NCBI GenBank assembly: GCA_012295275.1
Contig: CM022679.1
Span: 17,992,342 to 18,056,341, forward strand
DNA: 64,000 bases
Direction of reading: 5' to 3'
DNA from: Chrysomallon squamiferum
Lineage: Eukaryota > Mollusca > Gastropoda > Neomphalida > Peltospiridae
In this document: positions 26,741 through 39,400 of the stretch, piece by piece
Position numbering within the stretch: the first letter of the stretch is position 1
How the letters are laid out: every line of letters starts with the position of its first letter
Translations under genes and position numbers: made by a program
The notes under the pieces: model-generated
The model's input: only the letters and a program-made list of their open reading frames with translations
Told to the model about the DNA's origin: nothing
Database searches by the model: none

Positions 26741-26959
26741 TTGTGCCAAAAATAATTATATATCCCTTTTGACGTATACTTGGTACACCCTGGAGACTTA
26801 AGATACATTTATGATGATATTATCATTTCTATACATTATCATTATTATGCTTGATGTAACTTAATTTAAATATTACTTGTATAGAAGAATAACAAAAAGT
26901 GATTTAAAATATATTTTAATTGATATCTTTTTAAAAATGTTATTTTTTTTAAATTTCAG

Positions 26960-27014
26960 TTCGATTACACGACAGTATTCAGGATGAAGGATTTCATTAT
27001 TTAGTGTTTGATTT
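26960..27014 (+). CDS. CaMKII: CaMKII exon 4 (N-lobe strands, gatekeeper, start of hinge)
   Basis: This 55-base exon is bounded by TTTCAG and GTAAGT. It completes the split valine and encodes RLHDSIQDEGFHYLVFD, ending two bases into a leucine codon. It forms N-lobe beta strands 4 and 5. The gatekeeper phenylalanine (in VFDL) and the start of the hinge that contacts ATP are present. The length and phase equal those of the usual CaMKII exon 4. IQDEG replaces the vertebrate ISEEG, a conservative change. Confidence 0.97.
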
Positions 27015-27121
27015 GTAAGTATACTTCATTTTCACTTTAAACATTTTAAATTTTAATAAAACATAAATAATATAAAATTCTGAACTTATCTGCATTTCAC
27101 TTTATGAACAGTCATTTACTA

Positions 27122-27410
27122 CTGTTGACTCTCAATTTCAGGAAATCCACATCAAATCTTGGAAATTTGAACTTAATGCCATTTGCACTTGAAACCTTAC
27201 CTTAGGTTATTCTTAGTCCCACTATGATCATGGCAACTGTTTTATGTCTGTATATCGATCTTACAGTATTATATTACTGTTTTATAAAGCTCTGTTACAT
27301 ATACTAAAGTTTAATGTTTCAGTAAATTTTAGGGTTAATGATTTCCCAGACATTTCCATTTTCTGGACTGGTGCTCCTCTCAATTTGTCCCTGAAACTGA
27401 GAGTCAACAG
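27122..27410. mobile_element. MITE with pogo-like ends, TA target duplication
   Basis: The left end CTGTTGACTCTCAATTTCAG and the right end CTGAAACTGAGAGTCAACAG are near-perfect inverted complements (one mismatch) and each is flanked by TA. At 289 bases without a gene it is a non-autonomous element. The GTTGACTCTC core and the TA duplication suggest mobilisation by a pogo/Tigger transposase. Confidence 0.8.
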
Positions 27411-28161
27411 TATGTATCTTTTGCTAGTAAAAGTAAAAACTTTTCAGTATTGATGTTGTTGCAGGATATGAGTAATATGATGGTTCTTTTTTTTTTCTTT
27501 TTTTTTTAACAAAATGAATTTGATTAACATATGCATTTCTTAATGAATACAACAGACTGAAGTTATTGTATGCTTCAATATGGTTTTGATCATCTTCAGG
27601 CAGCAACTTTATAAAAGTGTAACTGATTGAAAGGAGAACTTCTGTCAAAAGCTTTAATTTAAGGGCCATCAAATAAAGCAGAAATTGCAAATTGTACTGT
27701 TATAACTTTTTTCTTTTTATTACTTGTCGTAATTGACTGTATCATTGCACCTTGTAAGAACATGAATTTCAGTGGTTACATTTAAAATAAAATAAAAATT
27801 TAAATTAAAAAACCCTTCAAACTTAGAACCAGTCACTGTTTTATCACTGGTAATACTTATATCCTAATTACTTGTTTGCTTATCAAGACAGAACACTGGC
27901 TATAATTTTGAACAGACAGTGAAATATTTTCTAGACATTTGAATTTTGACCTACATGGTGTAGTTCATTATTAAAGATTTTAATGACATTTTTTTCAATA
28001 ATTAAAATGAAAGCAATTTCAAAATATAAATGACAAAAATTTGTTTTTTAATTTAGTAGTTTCGGTCAGAATTGATATAATTTTTCATGTTTCTAAATCA
28101 GGTCATAAATAAATATGCTTCACTTTCTTAGTTTACTTAAATCTTTTTTGTTTTATATGTA

Positions 28162-29017
28162 GATACCGGCAGCCTAGCCAATATAATTGGACAAGGCTGT
28201 TAAAAGTTCAGATTTTGTCCATTTTCCTCCCAAATCCCTTATGTAAACCCTACTATGAAAAACAAATACATGGAAATGAAGATCAATATGTGTTCTTTTA
28301 AATGGTGATGTTGTTTTTTTTATTCTTTTTTTTTTAATATAATTTTTTTTATTTATTTCACTGACTGCAACAATGGCAGATCAGCTGCTGTTTAAACTAT
28401 AAACAACAACAAACAAATGTTAAATTCTAATTAATTCTTGCTGACTTGTTTTCTCAATGCTTTGGGGCTTACAGTGCCAATAAATACATGGTTGCTGTGT
28501 ACTGAACATAATGATAATGGTGCACTGACTCGCAATTTTCCTTCAAATTGAAAAGGTACTGTTTTTCATGGGCATGGCTGATAAAAAATGAAAAATATTT
28601 TTTATTAAAAATGTTAGATACAAGTTTGTCATTTGAAAAATTTTGACAAATGTTCATAAGGCTGGTTGAATATTTCAAATAAGACCAAAACTGAAATCAC
28701 AGTGTCTGTTTGCACATTTAATCATTTTAGGACCATTCTGAGATCATTTAACAAGTTGGTCCCAGCACTCTTGTTGATTTTAAGACTTTTGTATCAATTA
28801 TTTTTCCAACTACAGTTGGCCAAGGATGCCCTTTCTGCTAATTGCCAAAATATAGTTGAAAATGGACCAAACAGCTGTTGTACCAATTTGAACTACTGGA
28901 GATAGTCATATTTTTTTTGGTGTGTTTTGTTTCTTTTTGCTATAGCTTTCATTTTGTGCTAATGTTCTTGCATATTACATAAAATCAAAGTCAGAAAAAA
29001 AATTCCAGCATGTACCT
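28162..29017 (+). mobile_element. Non-autonomous repeat, copy C (internally deleted)
   Basis: The first 150 bases (GATACCGGCAGCCTAGCC and onward) match the outer end of copy B. From 28365 (GACTGCAACAATGGCAGATC) the copy jumps to the sequence found at 8721 in copy A, and continues to the family's 3' end at TGTACCTG. It is therefore a shortened copy keeping both ends. Confidence 0.65.
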
Positions 29018-31176
29018 GTTTTATTTCTTTGAAAGTTAAACAAATCCAGTTACCATAGCAGTAATTCTTTGTTCAAACTGTTTCTCATTATTCTCTTGTA
29101 TCATATTGGTTGCTAAGTGAAGATACATTAAAAATTGGCAGCCATTATTTTAAGTGAAATTTTGTCAGGACCTGATGATAAGTTGGTTTACTCTGTTTCA
29201 AATCACTGATAAGCATTTATTTGAAAGCTATAATCATTTCACTGGTTTTTGAATTTCAGTTTTAAGTCATTCTAATCTAACTCAATTTGTTGTATTGGGA
29301 TACAAATATGTTCTTCAAACATATTTCACTAAGGCTAGTGAGATGACTAAGGGCAGTGTCTGTGCTTGTAATTGTCATAATGCTTATTTAATATACTTAC
29401 ATTCATTATCCAGTTAACAGAGTACTAATATTTCTAAGTCAGTATTATTTTTAATATCATGTAGCTTTTGCTTAGGTATGTCTGAAGTGCAAATACATTT
29501 GTAGATTTATGAATTTAGCCTACATTATTGTTTGCATCAGTAGACTAAGAGTATAAGCAATGCTTGCAGGCAGCAGGTAGATCGGTTGCTCTTTTACAAA
29601 CTGGTAAAATCAATAACCAGTCCAGCGAAAATTACTCCATAACAGAATTATAGCATGAGCCTTCCAGCAGTTGTTTAATGCTACAACCCCATAAACAACA
29701 GAATGAAATACATTAGATGTTGATATGTTTAATGGCTTTTCTTTCTTTTTTCTTTTTTTAATTTATGTTTGTTTTACAATAGGTAATTATTAGCTAATAG
29801 CTGTATTGTAGTTGTAATTGGAAATAATATATTATGTTTATTTGTTTCTTCTGGAAGCAAAATGTCATTTATTTTTAAGTGTTTATATTATTTATTTATA
29901 TTAAGTTCATATTAAAATAAATATTAAAGCTATGCAATATTTGGGTATAATGAGTAATTATATGCATTTTCTTTTTCTGTAACTAAGGTATATCTAGGTA
30001 TTTATTTGGGTACACATACACAGATACTGTTATAAGGACAATTCTATCTATCTATCTATATTCCTTCTAGAAGAGAACATTAGTTTATTTGATAAATTTT
30101 TTTTTATTATTTTGTCTCTTTTGATTATACAAATAAAGTTTAAACTTAAGAAGAAGCATTACATTTAAGGACATTTTGGTATTTTAACCTGCTTAAGTGG
30201 GTACTTTGAATTTCTTGGTCAATAAACAAAACAAAAAGCAGCTTTTATGGCAAAAAGGTTTTGTATTGATTATTCTTGGTTTCATGGCATTGAATTTGAT
30301 CAGTAAGTTTGGATGTAATTAGTTTTTTATTTTAATTTAGTATATTTTTAATATTTAAAAATAAATAGAAAGTGGATCAGTGAAATTCTGTTACTGATAA
30401 AATCACTCTTTACATCCAGTTCCCTATTGTTTATCATGATTTTTTAAAATCATAATTTAATTTTTAGAGTTTATTAATTTAAAATAATTAACAGATGCAC
30501 ACAAATATATTAGCTATATAGTTTTATTATCTGTTCAGTGCTATAATATTATTACTGTTACTTCTGCTGCTATTATTTTTATTGTTACTGTCATTGTTAT
30601 TACTAAGATTGTGTAGTAGTTGTTACAAATTTTTGTTACTTTATTATTATTATTATTGGCATTTTGAACACTTCGAATCACTTGTTTTGTTTATTTGTAA
30701 CAATAATAATAAAGCACACAGAGAATTGTTTTACACAACAAACATGTCAGACAAAAAGTATCAAAATAAATTCTGAAAATCTGACAAGTTTAGCAAGGAT
30801 TTACAAATAACAAGGCTGAAAGATGCTGGATGAAAATATGCACAGCAGCAGGGTTTATGATAGGGGCCAATATGCACAAAATATTCACTGTTTTGTGTTG
30901 TTTATTTAAATATTTGTTGCTTCAATCATATTTGGCATATTGTCTCATTTCTCTTTACAACTTCTTCCTAAGGTTTCCGACTTTTCCCTAATGTGTCTAG
31001 AAGGATAACTTACTTCTTTCTATTTTTTTAAAGTCTAGCTTGAACCCTGTAAAAGTAAGTATTACAAATCCCATACTTTGATATTTTGTTGTAACATGTT
31101 CTTGTGTCAGTAGTTGTAGTGTAAAATGGATAATAAAATGTTGTTATGACTTGACTGTAGTGTTTTCTACTTTCAG

Positions 31177-31242
31177 GGTAACGGGTGGTGAACTGTTTGA
31201 AGATATTGTTGCTAGGGAATTCTACAGTGAGGCAGATGCCAG
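31177..31242 (+). CDS. CaMKII: CaMKII exon 5 (hinge and helix D)
   Basis: This 66-base exon is bounded by TTTCAG and GTAATG. It encodes VTGGELFEDIVAREFYSEAD plus alanine and ends two bases into a serine codon (AG, completed by T from exon 6a or 6b). The TGGELFEDI motif is the hinge and helix D region of CaM kinases; the glutamate of GGELF contacts the ATP ribose and substrate in the family. AREFYSEADA differs from the vertebrate AREYYSEADA by one conservative residue. Confidence 0.97.
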
Positions 31243-31368
31243 GTAATGTAGAGAATGAAGATTTTTCTCATATAACTATAGTTGTATTAAATTGGTAAAA
31301 GTTTCAAAAAAATTAATATCATTGTAGATTATTGGTAAGATTGGTTTTAAGCTGCGTATTCACTAAAG

Positions 31369-31370
<2 letters not shown>

Positions 31371-31407
<37 letters not shown>
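31371..31407 (+). repeat. (GT)n microsatellite
   Basis: About 18 GT units begin 128 bases downstream of exon 5. Confidence 0.97.
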
Positions 31408-31408
<1 letters not shown>

Positions 31409-31968
31409 CTCTCTATGTATGTACGTAATAATATGTGTATGTGTAAGTAGTTGAATAAGTTGTTCTTACTTGTATAAAGATAACCAGTCTTTAATCTATT
31501 TCTCATTAAGTGTGATTTCTTTATTAGATGGATGTTTGTGTGCATATATTTAAAATCTTTTAGTAAGTTTGTAATTTATTTGTTTTTGTTAAAATTAATA
31601 AAAGTGATATTCTAACATGAATTTTTTAAAAAGCCATTTTGTGTGTATGTGTGTGTGTGTGTGTGTTTTTTTATACAAAAAAAAAGATAACTTATGAAAC
31701 CCCACCTAATTCATATTCTTATCAGTAAGATGGTATTACTATAATTTCAAGCATTTTATTCACACTCTACACTTAAAATCTCTGCGTGGCAGAAGGTATT
31801 ATTTTTGACAATGTAAATAATTCAGAAAAATTATGAATTCATTTTCCATATATGTAATATAGAAACAGCCTTTAATTATGGTCATCCAGTAACAAAGATC
31901 ATCCTGCTGTTAAGACATAATTTATCAAATCCTTCATCTGGATCTTAAAAACAAAATTTCACAGCATA

Positions 31969-32180
31969 CAGTGGAACCTCAGGTTACAAATTTAATTTGT
32001 CCCAGAACTGGGATTATATCTTTAATAGATGTTGACATCAAAACCAACGTCAAACAAAAGCTTGTCATGGTGCGTCGCTGTAGTTCGTAACTCAGGACAT
32101 TATTTGTAAACTGCCCAAGATCACAGTTCATAATTTGATTTGGTCATGCTTCAAGGCATTCGTTACCCGAGGTTCCACTG
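31969..32180. mobile_element. Tigger-type MITE, 212 bases, TA target duplication
   Basis: The left end CAGTGGAACCTCAGGTTAC and the right end GTTACCCGAGGTTCCACTG are inverted complements with slight mismatch, flanked by TA on both sides (31967-31968 and 32181-32182). The ends belong to the same Tigger type as the remnant at 6946. The interior encodes nothing, so it is a non-autonomous derivative. Confidence 0.88.
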
Positions 32181-34832
32181 TATTTATTTTTGTGATGGTG
32201 CATGTTAGCTTAGTGTGTGCATTAACTTTTTTGTTTTTTAATTTATTGTTACTGCTGTTTATAATCTGAATTAAATAATTTTGGGTAATTCCATGCATAA
32301 CTGTGTTATGTAATATACAGTTAAGTAGATAATTTAATTGCAGAATTTTGAAAAACAATTTGACCAGAGTATCTTATGATTTTAGATTTGTAACTAATAA
32401 TTCATAGTGAAAGATTTATACATGTATTCTATTCAGTATAATTATTATGTCAACAAGTTCAATATACTGAAATTATGATTTTTAAAATACATTTTTGTCT
32501 TTGGATTGAATGTTACCCACCTGTGATAAAGGTATAAACTATATAAAATTAAAAAAATAATAAATAAATTAATAATAATAATAATATTTACTTGCTTAAA
32601 AATATGAACAGTAATATTTTATTTCTAAATGAATATAAATCAGCATTCTAAAGTAGGGCAGACTCATTTTTTCACTTTTCTTTTGTTATTTCTAATGCAA
32701 CAGTTCATTCATCATATTCTGTGAAATTTAAGTAACACTATTTTCTCTGAAATAAGATTGTAACAGTATTATGTTCTAAAATAATTTAAGTACAAAAATA
32801 ATTTATTCTGTCACAGAATGACTTACCTTACACTTCCCAGAAATTTTGAAATTTAAATCCTTAAAGGATTTGTCTTGATGATGATGATAACAAGAACAAC
32901 AACAATAATAAAGCTTTCAACTGCCTAAAGATTCACGAGCAGTCATAGGCCTTTGTGTGTAGTTTGATATTTAAATTTTTTATGATTTAAGTTAGTGATT
33001 TATTCTGATGTTTGATGTCTTCAAGAACCCAGCATCAGGTTCACAGAGCTTGATATTGAAAGTAAAACATATTTTTAGTCCTCATCTTCTAGGCAGATGT
33101 GTTTTGGCATTTGCTTTTTGATACCATATTTGCAGAAATCAAAATATGAAAATTTGTGTATTTCATTTCTGTTATGCTCCACTTCCATTAATAACATTTT
33201 CTGCCACCTGATCCAGATTTTTTGTGTTTATAATTTCTAACATACTGATAATTCAGTGTAAATTGTGGAACAATCAACCTGACATTGGCATCAATTCATT
33301 TAGTGTTATACTTTAGCAGATACTTTTTATAGTCGTTCAAACTGTTCAGTTTTTAATATGGTATGGTCATATTACCAATTGACATTCAGTGGATAGTTTG
33401 AATTTTCAAGAACTTTATTATTTTACTTCTGTAAAAAACAAAAAATAAAAATAAAAAACCAAGAACAAATTAAACTTTTTTTATAATAATTGTCTTTTTC
33501 CTGACTGGTCTTTAATTAAGAAGATATGCAGGGAATATTTGAACATATGTTGTTTTTCAGTAAACAAATATGTTCGTTCTCAATAATAAAAATGAAGGCT
33601 TAATGATATATGATGAAAGTAAGTAAAATGTTGCATACCATAAAGAGCACTGAGCAATGTTTTTCAATTCATGCTTTATTCAACTTACTGTTTATTTTTA
33701 ATGTAAATATCAAATGTATTTAGAGAAATATTTAAATTTATCAGCTGATGAACAGATAATTTGTTTTTAAGAAATTAAGTATCAGTTATGCATTGAATTG
33801 GACCAGGCCAGGTTTTTTTTTGTTTGCTTCTGATGAACTCATCATGTGCATGTAACAATCAAGAAATTAATTTTCTCTCATATGTAAAAGGTTATGATTT
33901 AAGATTTGTTTGCATCTTAATATTGCTTAGATAAATAACACGCATAAGGAAGAAATAAAAATAACGGATTAAAAAATAAATAACTAAATAAATGATATTT
34001 TTGCAGTTTTGCGATGTATGTTTTCAGTTTGTTTTTGCCAGTTTTTCTAAATTACTCAAATTATCTGTTTAAAAAGTTTGAAAAAATAAAAAATTAACAT
34101 TAGATAGTTACGTAGACATCCCAATGAAAGTAATGCAAAGTAAAGAGGATTTCATCATCTATCATTATTTTAATCATACTGATTGGTAAAAAACCCACAC
34201 CCACCTTTATAAATTATTTATCTAAACTATATCTACATTATACCAACATTATCTTTAATTATTAACATGTTAGTAGATATAAATGGATTTAACTGCATGT
34301 TTAATATTTCAAACTGGTTTCATTATGTCAGTGTTAGTTTTATGGTTAACTATTAAAGTCAAATCAGTTGTACTTATTAATAAAAGTGCTGAATAATAAT
34401 AATATTAATTTATTGTTAATTTTGAAGTTGAAAACAAAACTGTAATGTTATTATAAGAAACATATAATAATTTACTGATTGTTCTTAATTTTATTTACTG
34501 CATGTGTCCCTTGTTTTATTATTTTAAAAATATATAATAACAATAATAATAAGATATAAAACATAATTTAAAATAATTAGAGTTTTTGTTTCTATTTTTC
34601 TGTTATACTGCTTTTGAAATAAATTTGTTTTAAAATCTAAACTTTTATTTAGCTGTTATGGTTTTGAAAATATATCTATGTTTTAAAAAGTAATTCATAT
34701 ATTTTTAGTTGTTTTAAAAACTAGTACTTGTATTTGTTCTTGTTTAGCACACACCTGTAATAGCAAAATACTAATCAAGCAAACAATATTATTTTGGTAA
34801 GAGCATTTTTAATGCAGCTTTCCCAATTTCAG

Positions 34833-34905
34833 TCACTGTATACAACAGATCTTAGAGGGTGTGAACCACTGTCATCAAAACAATGTAATACACCGGGATT
34901 TGAAG
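34833..34905 (+). CDS. CaMKII: CaMKII exon 6a, alternative catalytic-loop exon
   Basis: This 73-base exon is bounded by AATTTCAG and GTAACT. After the base completing the split serine it encodes [15 protein letters not shown], then NNVIHRDLK, and ends on a codon boundary. This is the alphaE helix and the catalytic loop. The HRD aspartate (34897-34899) and the following lysine are both intact. It has the same length and phases as exon 6b, 1226 bases downstream, and is 53/73 identical to it in DNA and 17/24 in protein. It contains no stop and both splice sites are sound. The seven amino-acid differences are conservative or lie at the variable GVNHCHQNN positions. I infer an alternative exon used instead of 6b; a freshly dead duplicate is less likely given the divergence without damage. 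Confidence 0.85.
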
Positions 34906-35146
34906 GTAACTCCATGTTCAGCATGGAAAATCATGCTTGGATAAATCTGACTGTAGCATTTATGACAAGACACTTGACATAACCTTTAACACAGCTGACC
35001 AGATATTTAGTTTGAAAAACAATATTCCTAAAAAGTATGGTTGAGATCTGTATTTTCAAAAATGTGGTTGATAACTTAAACCTTTTTTCAACATATTTAA
35101 AAACAAGCAAGATATATATGTATATTTTGTTTGTTTATATATATAG

Positions 35147-35177
<31 letters not shown>

Positions 35178-36131
35178 GATAGATTAAATTAATCATCAAA
35201 ACTTTTTCTCTATTTCTAATCGTGTTTATTTTCACATTTTGTGTCTGGTGTCTTTTATTATCTTTCTTTGGTGTCAAATTTTTCCATTTATTTTTATTTT
35301 ATATTTTTATTTTAAAAGAAATGAAGTGTCAGTCAAATCTATTAAATGACATATTTCTTAATGATTCTAATCATTAGATCAAAACAAATTTATGAAACAT
35401 TTTCTAGCTGTAATATCGGTACTCTAGTATATCTTATCTTTGGATATAGTTAATTTAAAAAAAAATGTTCTTACTTCTGGAATTTACAGTTAATATTTTT
35501 AGATAAAATATTTTTTTCTTTGTTCAAGCAAAATTCAGACTCCTCTTTTTAAAATGTTATTACATGACTTGAAACCATAGCCATAAATATTTATACTTAC
35601 TTCTGGTTTTATTCTAAATATTTTTAAATAGGTCAGACAAAAGGAAAATGTATCTAAAATTCCTATCATTATTTCCTCATGAAATTCTGTTTCTATGATC
35701 ATTTATTGATTTTGGTGTTTAAAGGCTGTGAATGCGAACTATTTTAATCAGTAGTATAGATTTTTGATATTCACTAAAAATATTAAAATAATACATTTAA
35801 TAATCATAATAATTTTCAAAATAAAATAAACAAATCTTTGGTTGGAAGGGTTTAAACATTTTAAAATAAATATTAAAGACCAATATATTATTTTTGTACA
35901 ATAATCAAATGATGACTAATTTATTCAATACTGTAGTGTTAAGATTTTAATGTTAGATTGAACAAATAAGTAAATAGAATTAGTTCCAGTAAAAAAAGAT
36001 ACATCTAAAGAAGCTTGTGTTAGGGAGATTTGTCAAGTGTTTTGCTGAGTGTTTTGCAATGGAACCAACGTAGGTTCAGTTACTGTAGTGTGGATGCTTT
36101 TGCTCATGTGTTGTTCACTGTTATCTTTCAG
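34906..36131 (+). other. Intron between exons 6a and 6b (1226 bases)
   Basis: It holds an imperfect GATA tract at 35143-35184. The rest is AT-rich. No obvious base-pairing selector sequences of the kind known from Dscam were seen by eye. Confidence 0.8.
35143..35184 (+). repeat. (ATAG)n microsatellite
   Basis: About ten ATAG units with one interruption (AAATAG). Confidence 0.95.
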
Positions 36132-36204
36132 TCACTGCATGCAGCAAATATTAGAGAGTGTTAATTATTGTCATCAACATGGTATAGTACACAGAGATCT
36201 CAAG
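36132..36204 (+). CDS. CaMKII: CaMKII exon 6b, alternative catalytic-loop exon
   Basis: This 73-base exon is bounded by ATCTTTCAG and GTAAGT. After completing the split serine it encodes [15 protein letters not shown], then HGIVHRDLK, ending on a codon boundary. The catalytic HRD aspartate is at 36196-36198. ESVN is closer to Drosophila CaMKII than the EGVN of exon 6a, and it has the stronger donor, so it is probably the default form. If both 6a and 6b were included, 6b would be read out of frame and reach TAA after ten codons. A TGCATG (RBFOX-type) motif lies inside the exon at 36136-36141, and a long (GT)n tract follows the donor by 163 bases. Confidence 0.95.
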
Positions 36205-36365
36205 GTAAGTCGTTTACATGTTGTCCAGGTCCACATGCATTCAGCGAGTTCTTGCTTTTTGGGATACATACAGGTGTGTGTGTTGATAGATCATATGATA
36301 AACAAATTTATCTCAGTGTTAGGAAAGAAGAAACAGACTTCATTAAAAAAAAGTGTAAAAGTGTA

Positions 36366-36367
<2 letters not shown>

Positions 36368-36411
<44 letters not shown>
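36368..36411 (+). repeat. (GT)n microsatellite downstream of exon 6b
   Basis: About 21 uninterrupted GT units starting 163 bases after the exon 6b donor. In RNA this is a UG repeat, a known binding platform for TDP-43 and CELF proteins. Confidence 0.97.
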
Positions 36412-36412
<1 letters not shown>

Positions 36413-39400
36413 TATTACTTAATTTTAAATTGTTGAGGAGGATAAAAATTGTTTTGGTAGGAATTGCAACAGGAGATAATGAACTCGCTGTGTGTTGCTG
36501 GATATCTGGCTCTAGCCACTTTGTACATTATAGTTAATTTGTCTAAACAAACTTATAATGTTCTTAAAATACATGCAGTTGTTGCCTGCTATACCTGACA
36601 TCTGCAGCTCGGTAGATATTGTTTTGTTATCATTGTTATGATAAATAACTACTTTTAATTAACAATTTAAATCACATTATTGACATCAATTTTTTTTTTT
36701 TTTTCAAAGCTATAGTGCCATATTCAGTAATGTGTACTGCAGGATTATATTTTTTTTTCATCCAGTTTTGAATATTTTATATAATAAATATATAGAATGA
36801 AAATTCAACATTATGTATTAATTTATAAACTTGTATTTTTCAGATTTTAATTGTTCTAACAGATGTTAGTGTAATACAAATGTCTGTAGCTTGCTTTATG
36901 TACTACAGAGCACAATTAACAAAGTTTTGTGAAAGTAGCATATATATGTAACTAACAGATTACTATTAATAGGTCAACTATCTGGTAAAATACCAAAATA
37001 CCGTTAAGACTTACGCTGTTAATATTCACGAAACCTTCTTGTTTGTTGATAGCAACATTTTTATTTTAACAACAGAGATGATGCTGAGATAACTGAAATG
37101 ATGAATGAAATATTAGATAAAGATCAGGCACAAAAATGGAGATAAGAGACCACATAATTACATAAAAAACCTAGCTAATACACAGTTAATGTCAGATACT
37201 GTATACATGATGCACTTGCATTCTTAAAACAAACAAAAAAGACAAAAAACTCAATTTTTTTATGCCTTTAATTTCAGTGAAATAATTGATACTTTTTTCT
37301 TTCTATAAATGTAAGCAGTTATGTATATATTATTTATTTTTCTATACTGGAAAAATAGAATTTTAATAAATAATTGAAAAATAATTAGAATTTCAAGTTC
37401 ATCTCATTTTATATTAAGTTCTAATGTTATTAAAAAAAAATCTTACAATGTAAATATTAAAAAGTTAAGTATACAAAGAACAGAAGTATGCATACAGTAT
37501 AAAAAAAAAAAAAAAAATAAAAATTCACCAAATTTTTTTTTTTTTAATCAAGAAGTAATATGTTTGTGGTCTCTTTGGTTAATTGAATCCTATGAATCCA
37601 ATAAAAATGTATATTTATTTTTTATTAATTGTGTTTACTTAATGGATACAGATGTATAATAATAAAGTTTGATTTTATTCTTTCTTTTCTTTGAACAGTA
37701 CAAAATGTAAAGGTCATATGTTCATTTCTCAAACAAAAGTATTTCGCCAGTTGCTGTTTTTTACACAGTCAGTTCTTGTATTGATATTTCTCCGACAGTA
37801 AACATTTAGAAATATTCTCTCCATAGTAACTATCACTTTCATTATCAAAATATTGTTACCTAATTCCTGATATAAATTTAGTTACTAAACTGATGTATAA
37901 AACAATGTTTAGTCACACAATTATAACAGATCATTTCTTTCAAACTTGGCATTTTATAAAATGTTAAGGTATAAGGTCATAAGGCCAGATGTTTTGAAAA
38001 AGTGTTTTTTAAATATATATGCATTTGACACAATATTTAAATTAATTGACAATATAAAAATTGTGTGTTTTTATCTTGAACTATTAGGATATGATAAAAA
38101 TGCTCTAAAATAATAAGATTAGAAATCCAATCCGTTTAAGTTTTAGACATATTGTTTGGTTTTAGATTGTATGTCATTAAAATATTCTACCATTTTTCTA
38201 ACAATAAGACATGTTTTTTAATATCTGATGACTTATGAATTCTTCTGACTTGTTCATTTGTAAACCAGTTCTGTGTATGATTATGTCAAGTGTTCTTGTA
38301 AAGACTTCTAAGTGGTGTTGTACAGTTGTTGCAGATCAAGTGGATTTCTCCTTACTAACATAAGTGATTAGAGACAACAACACAACATTTGATAATTACA
38401 GGCCTGAAAAGGCATACATGTATCGACTGACAAAATAGTACATAACAAAAAGTTTTTAATGTTAATTTTCCCTTAACAGCAATAAAATAGATTAATGAAG
38501 TTTTTATATTATATAAATGGTATTTAAATTTTGCAAATGAGTAAAAACTTGTCATTTGTTTTCCAGAAGAATCAAATGTTTCAATGTTTTTCATGTTTGT
38601 GGTTTTTTTGTTTTTTTTGGTTTGTTTTTTGAAGTGTACTAATTGTAGTTATAAAGTATTTAAAAAAAAAAAATTAAGTAAGAAAAGAAAAAGTAAAAGA
38701 AATATCAAAATATTTTTTTATTTTTATTATATATTTTCCATGTTTTTTTGTAACTAAGAAGTATGATAATGGTTAATTTGATTTTGATAAGGTGAGAAAC
38801 TAATAAAGTCAGGAAACGGTGGAAAACATGTTACATTCAGGAAATTAATTAAGTGAATTTTAAACAAAAGCAAAAGCAGATGTTTTTAAAGGTCAGAAGA
38901 CAGAAGTTTGTAAAAGCAAAAGATTAAAATGATTTTAAATTTTATACTTCCTGTTAAGAAATACACAGTTCATGTAAGTCTGTATATATACACACACATA
39001 CATACACACACAAAAATGAAGAGACAGATTCAGAAGCAGTTAATGTAGCATCAAGTAATGTAAACATACAAGTAAATTCTAAAAGATTTATTTAGAATTT
39101 AATTAAATGAATTATACATTTATAAGACTACACATATATATATAATTTTATCAACACATTTGTGATTTAACAAAGGACAAAAGACATTTACATTTTTATA
39201 GTTGAATGCAATTAAGTTTTTTAATATTAACTATTTGAAATAATTGTATACAGTAGTTCTTCAGGTTTTGTTTAATTTTTTCTGTTGTTTGTTCTTAAAA
39301 CTGGTTTATTCTGTCAAGGTGACTGTTGCTATGTTGGTGGTCTCTTGTTTTACTAAAAAGGAATCTTTTGAGACAAGTAAAGTTTGACTGATATTTTCAA

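Larger units (their letters stand above)
27015..31176 (+). other. Intron 4 (4.2 kb)
   Basis: This intron contains a TA-flanked MITE (27122-27410) and repeat copy C (28162-29017). The rest, 29020-31170, is AT-rich with no recognised element. Confidence 0.85.
31243..34832 (+). other. Intron 5, before exon 6a (3.6 kb)
   Basis: It contains a (GT)n tract at 31371-31407, a shorter one near 31640-31665, and a Tigger-type MITE at 31969-32180. From 32200 to 34830 it is AT-rich with nothing else recognised. Confidence 0.8.

Noticed and set aside
36049-36366. A 105-codon open frame starting upstream of exon 6b and reading through it
   Set aside because: It is the exon 6b frame plus flanking intron; the splice sites and conservation define the real coding part as 36132-36204.
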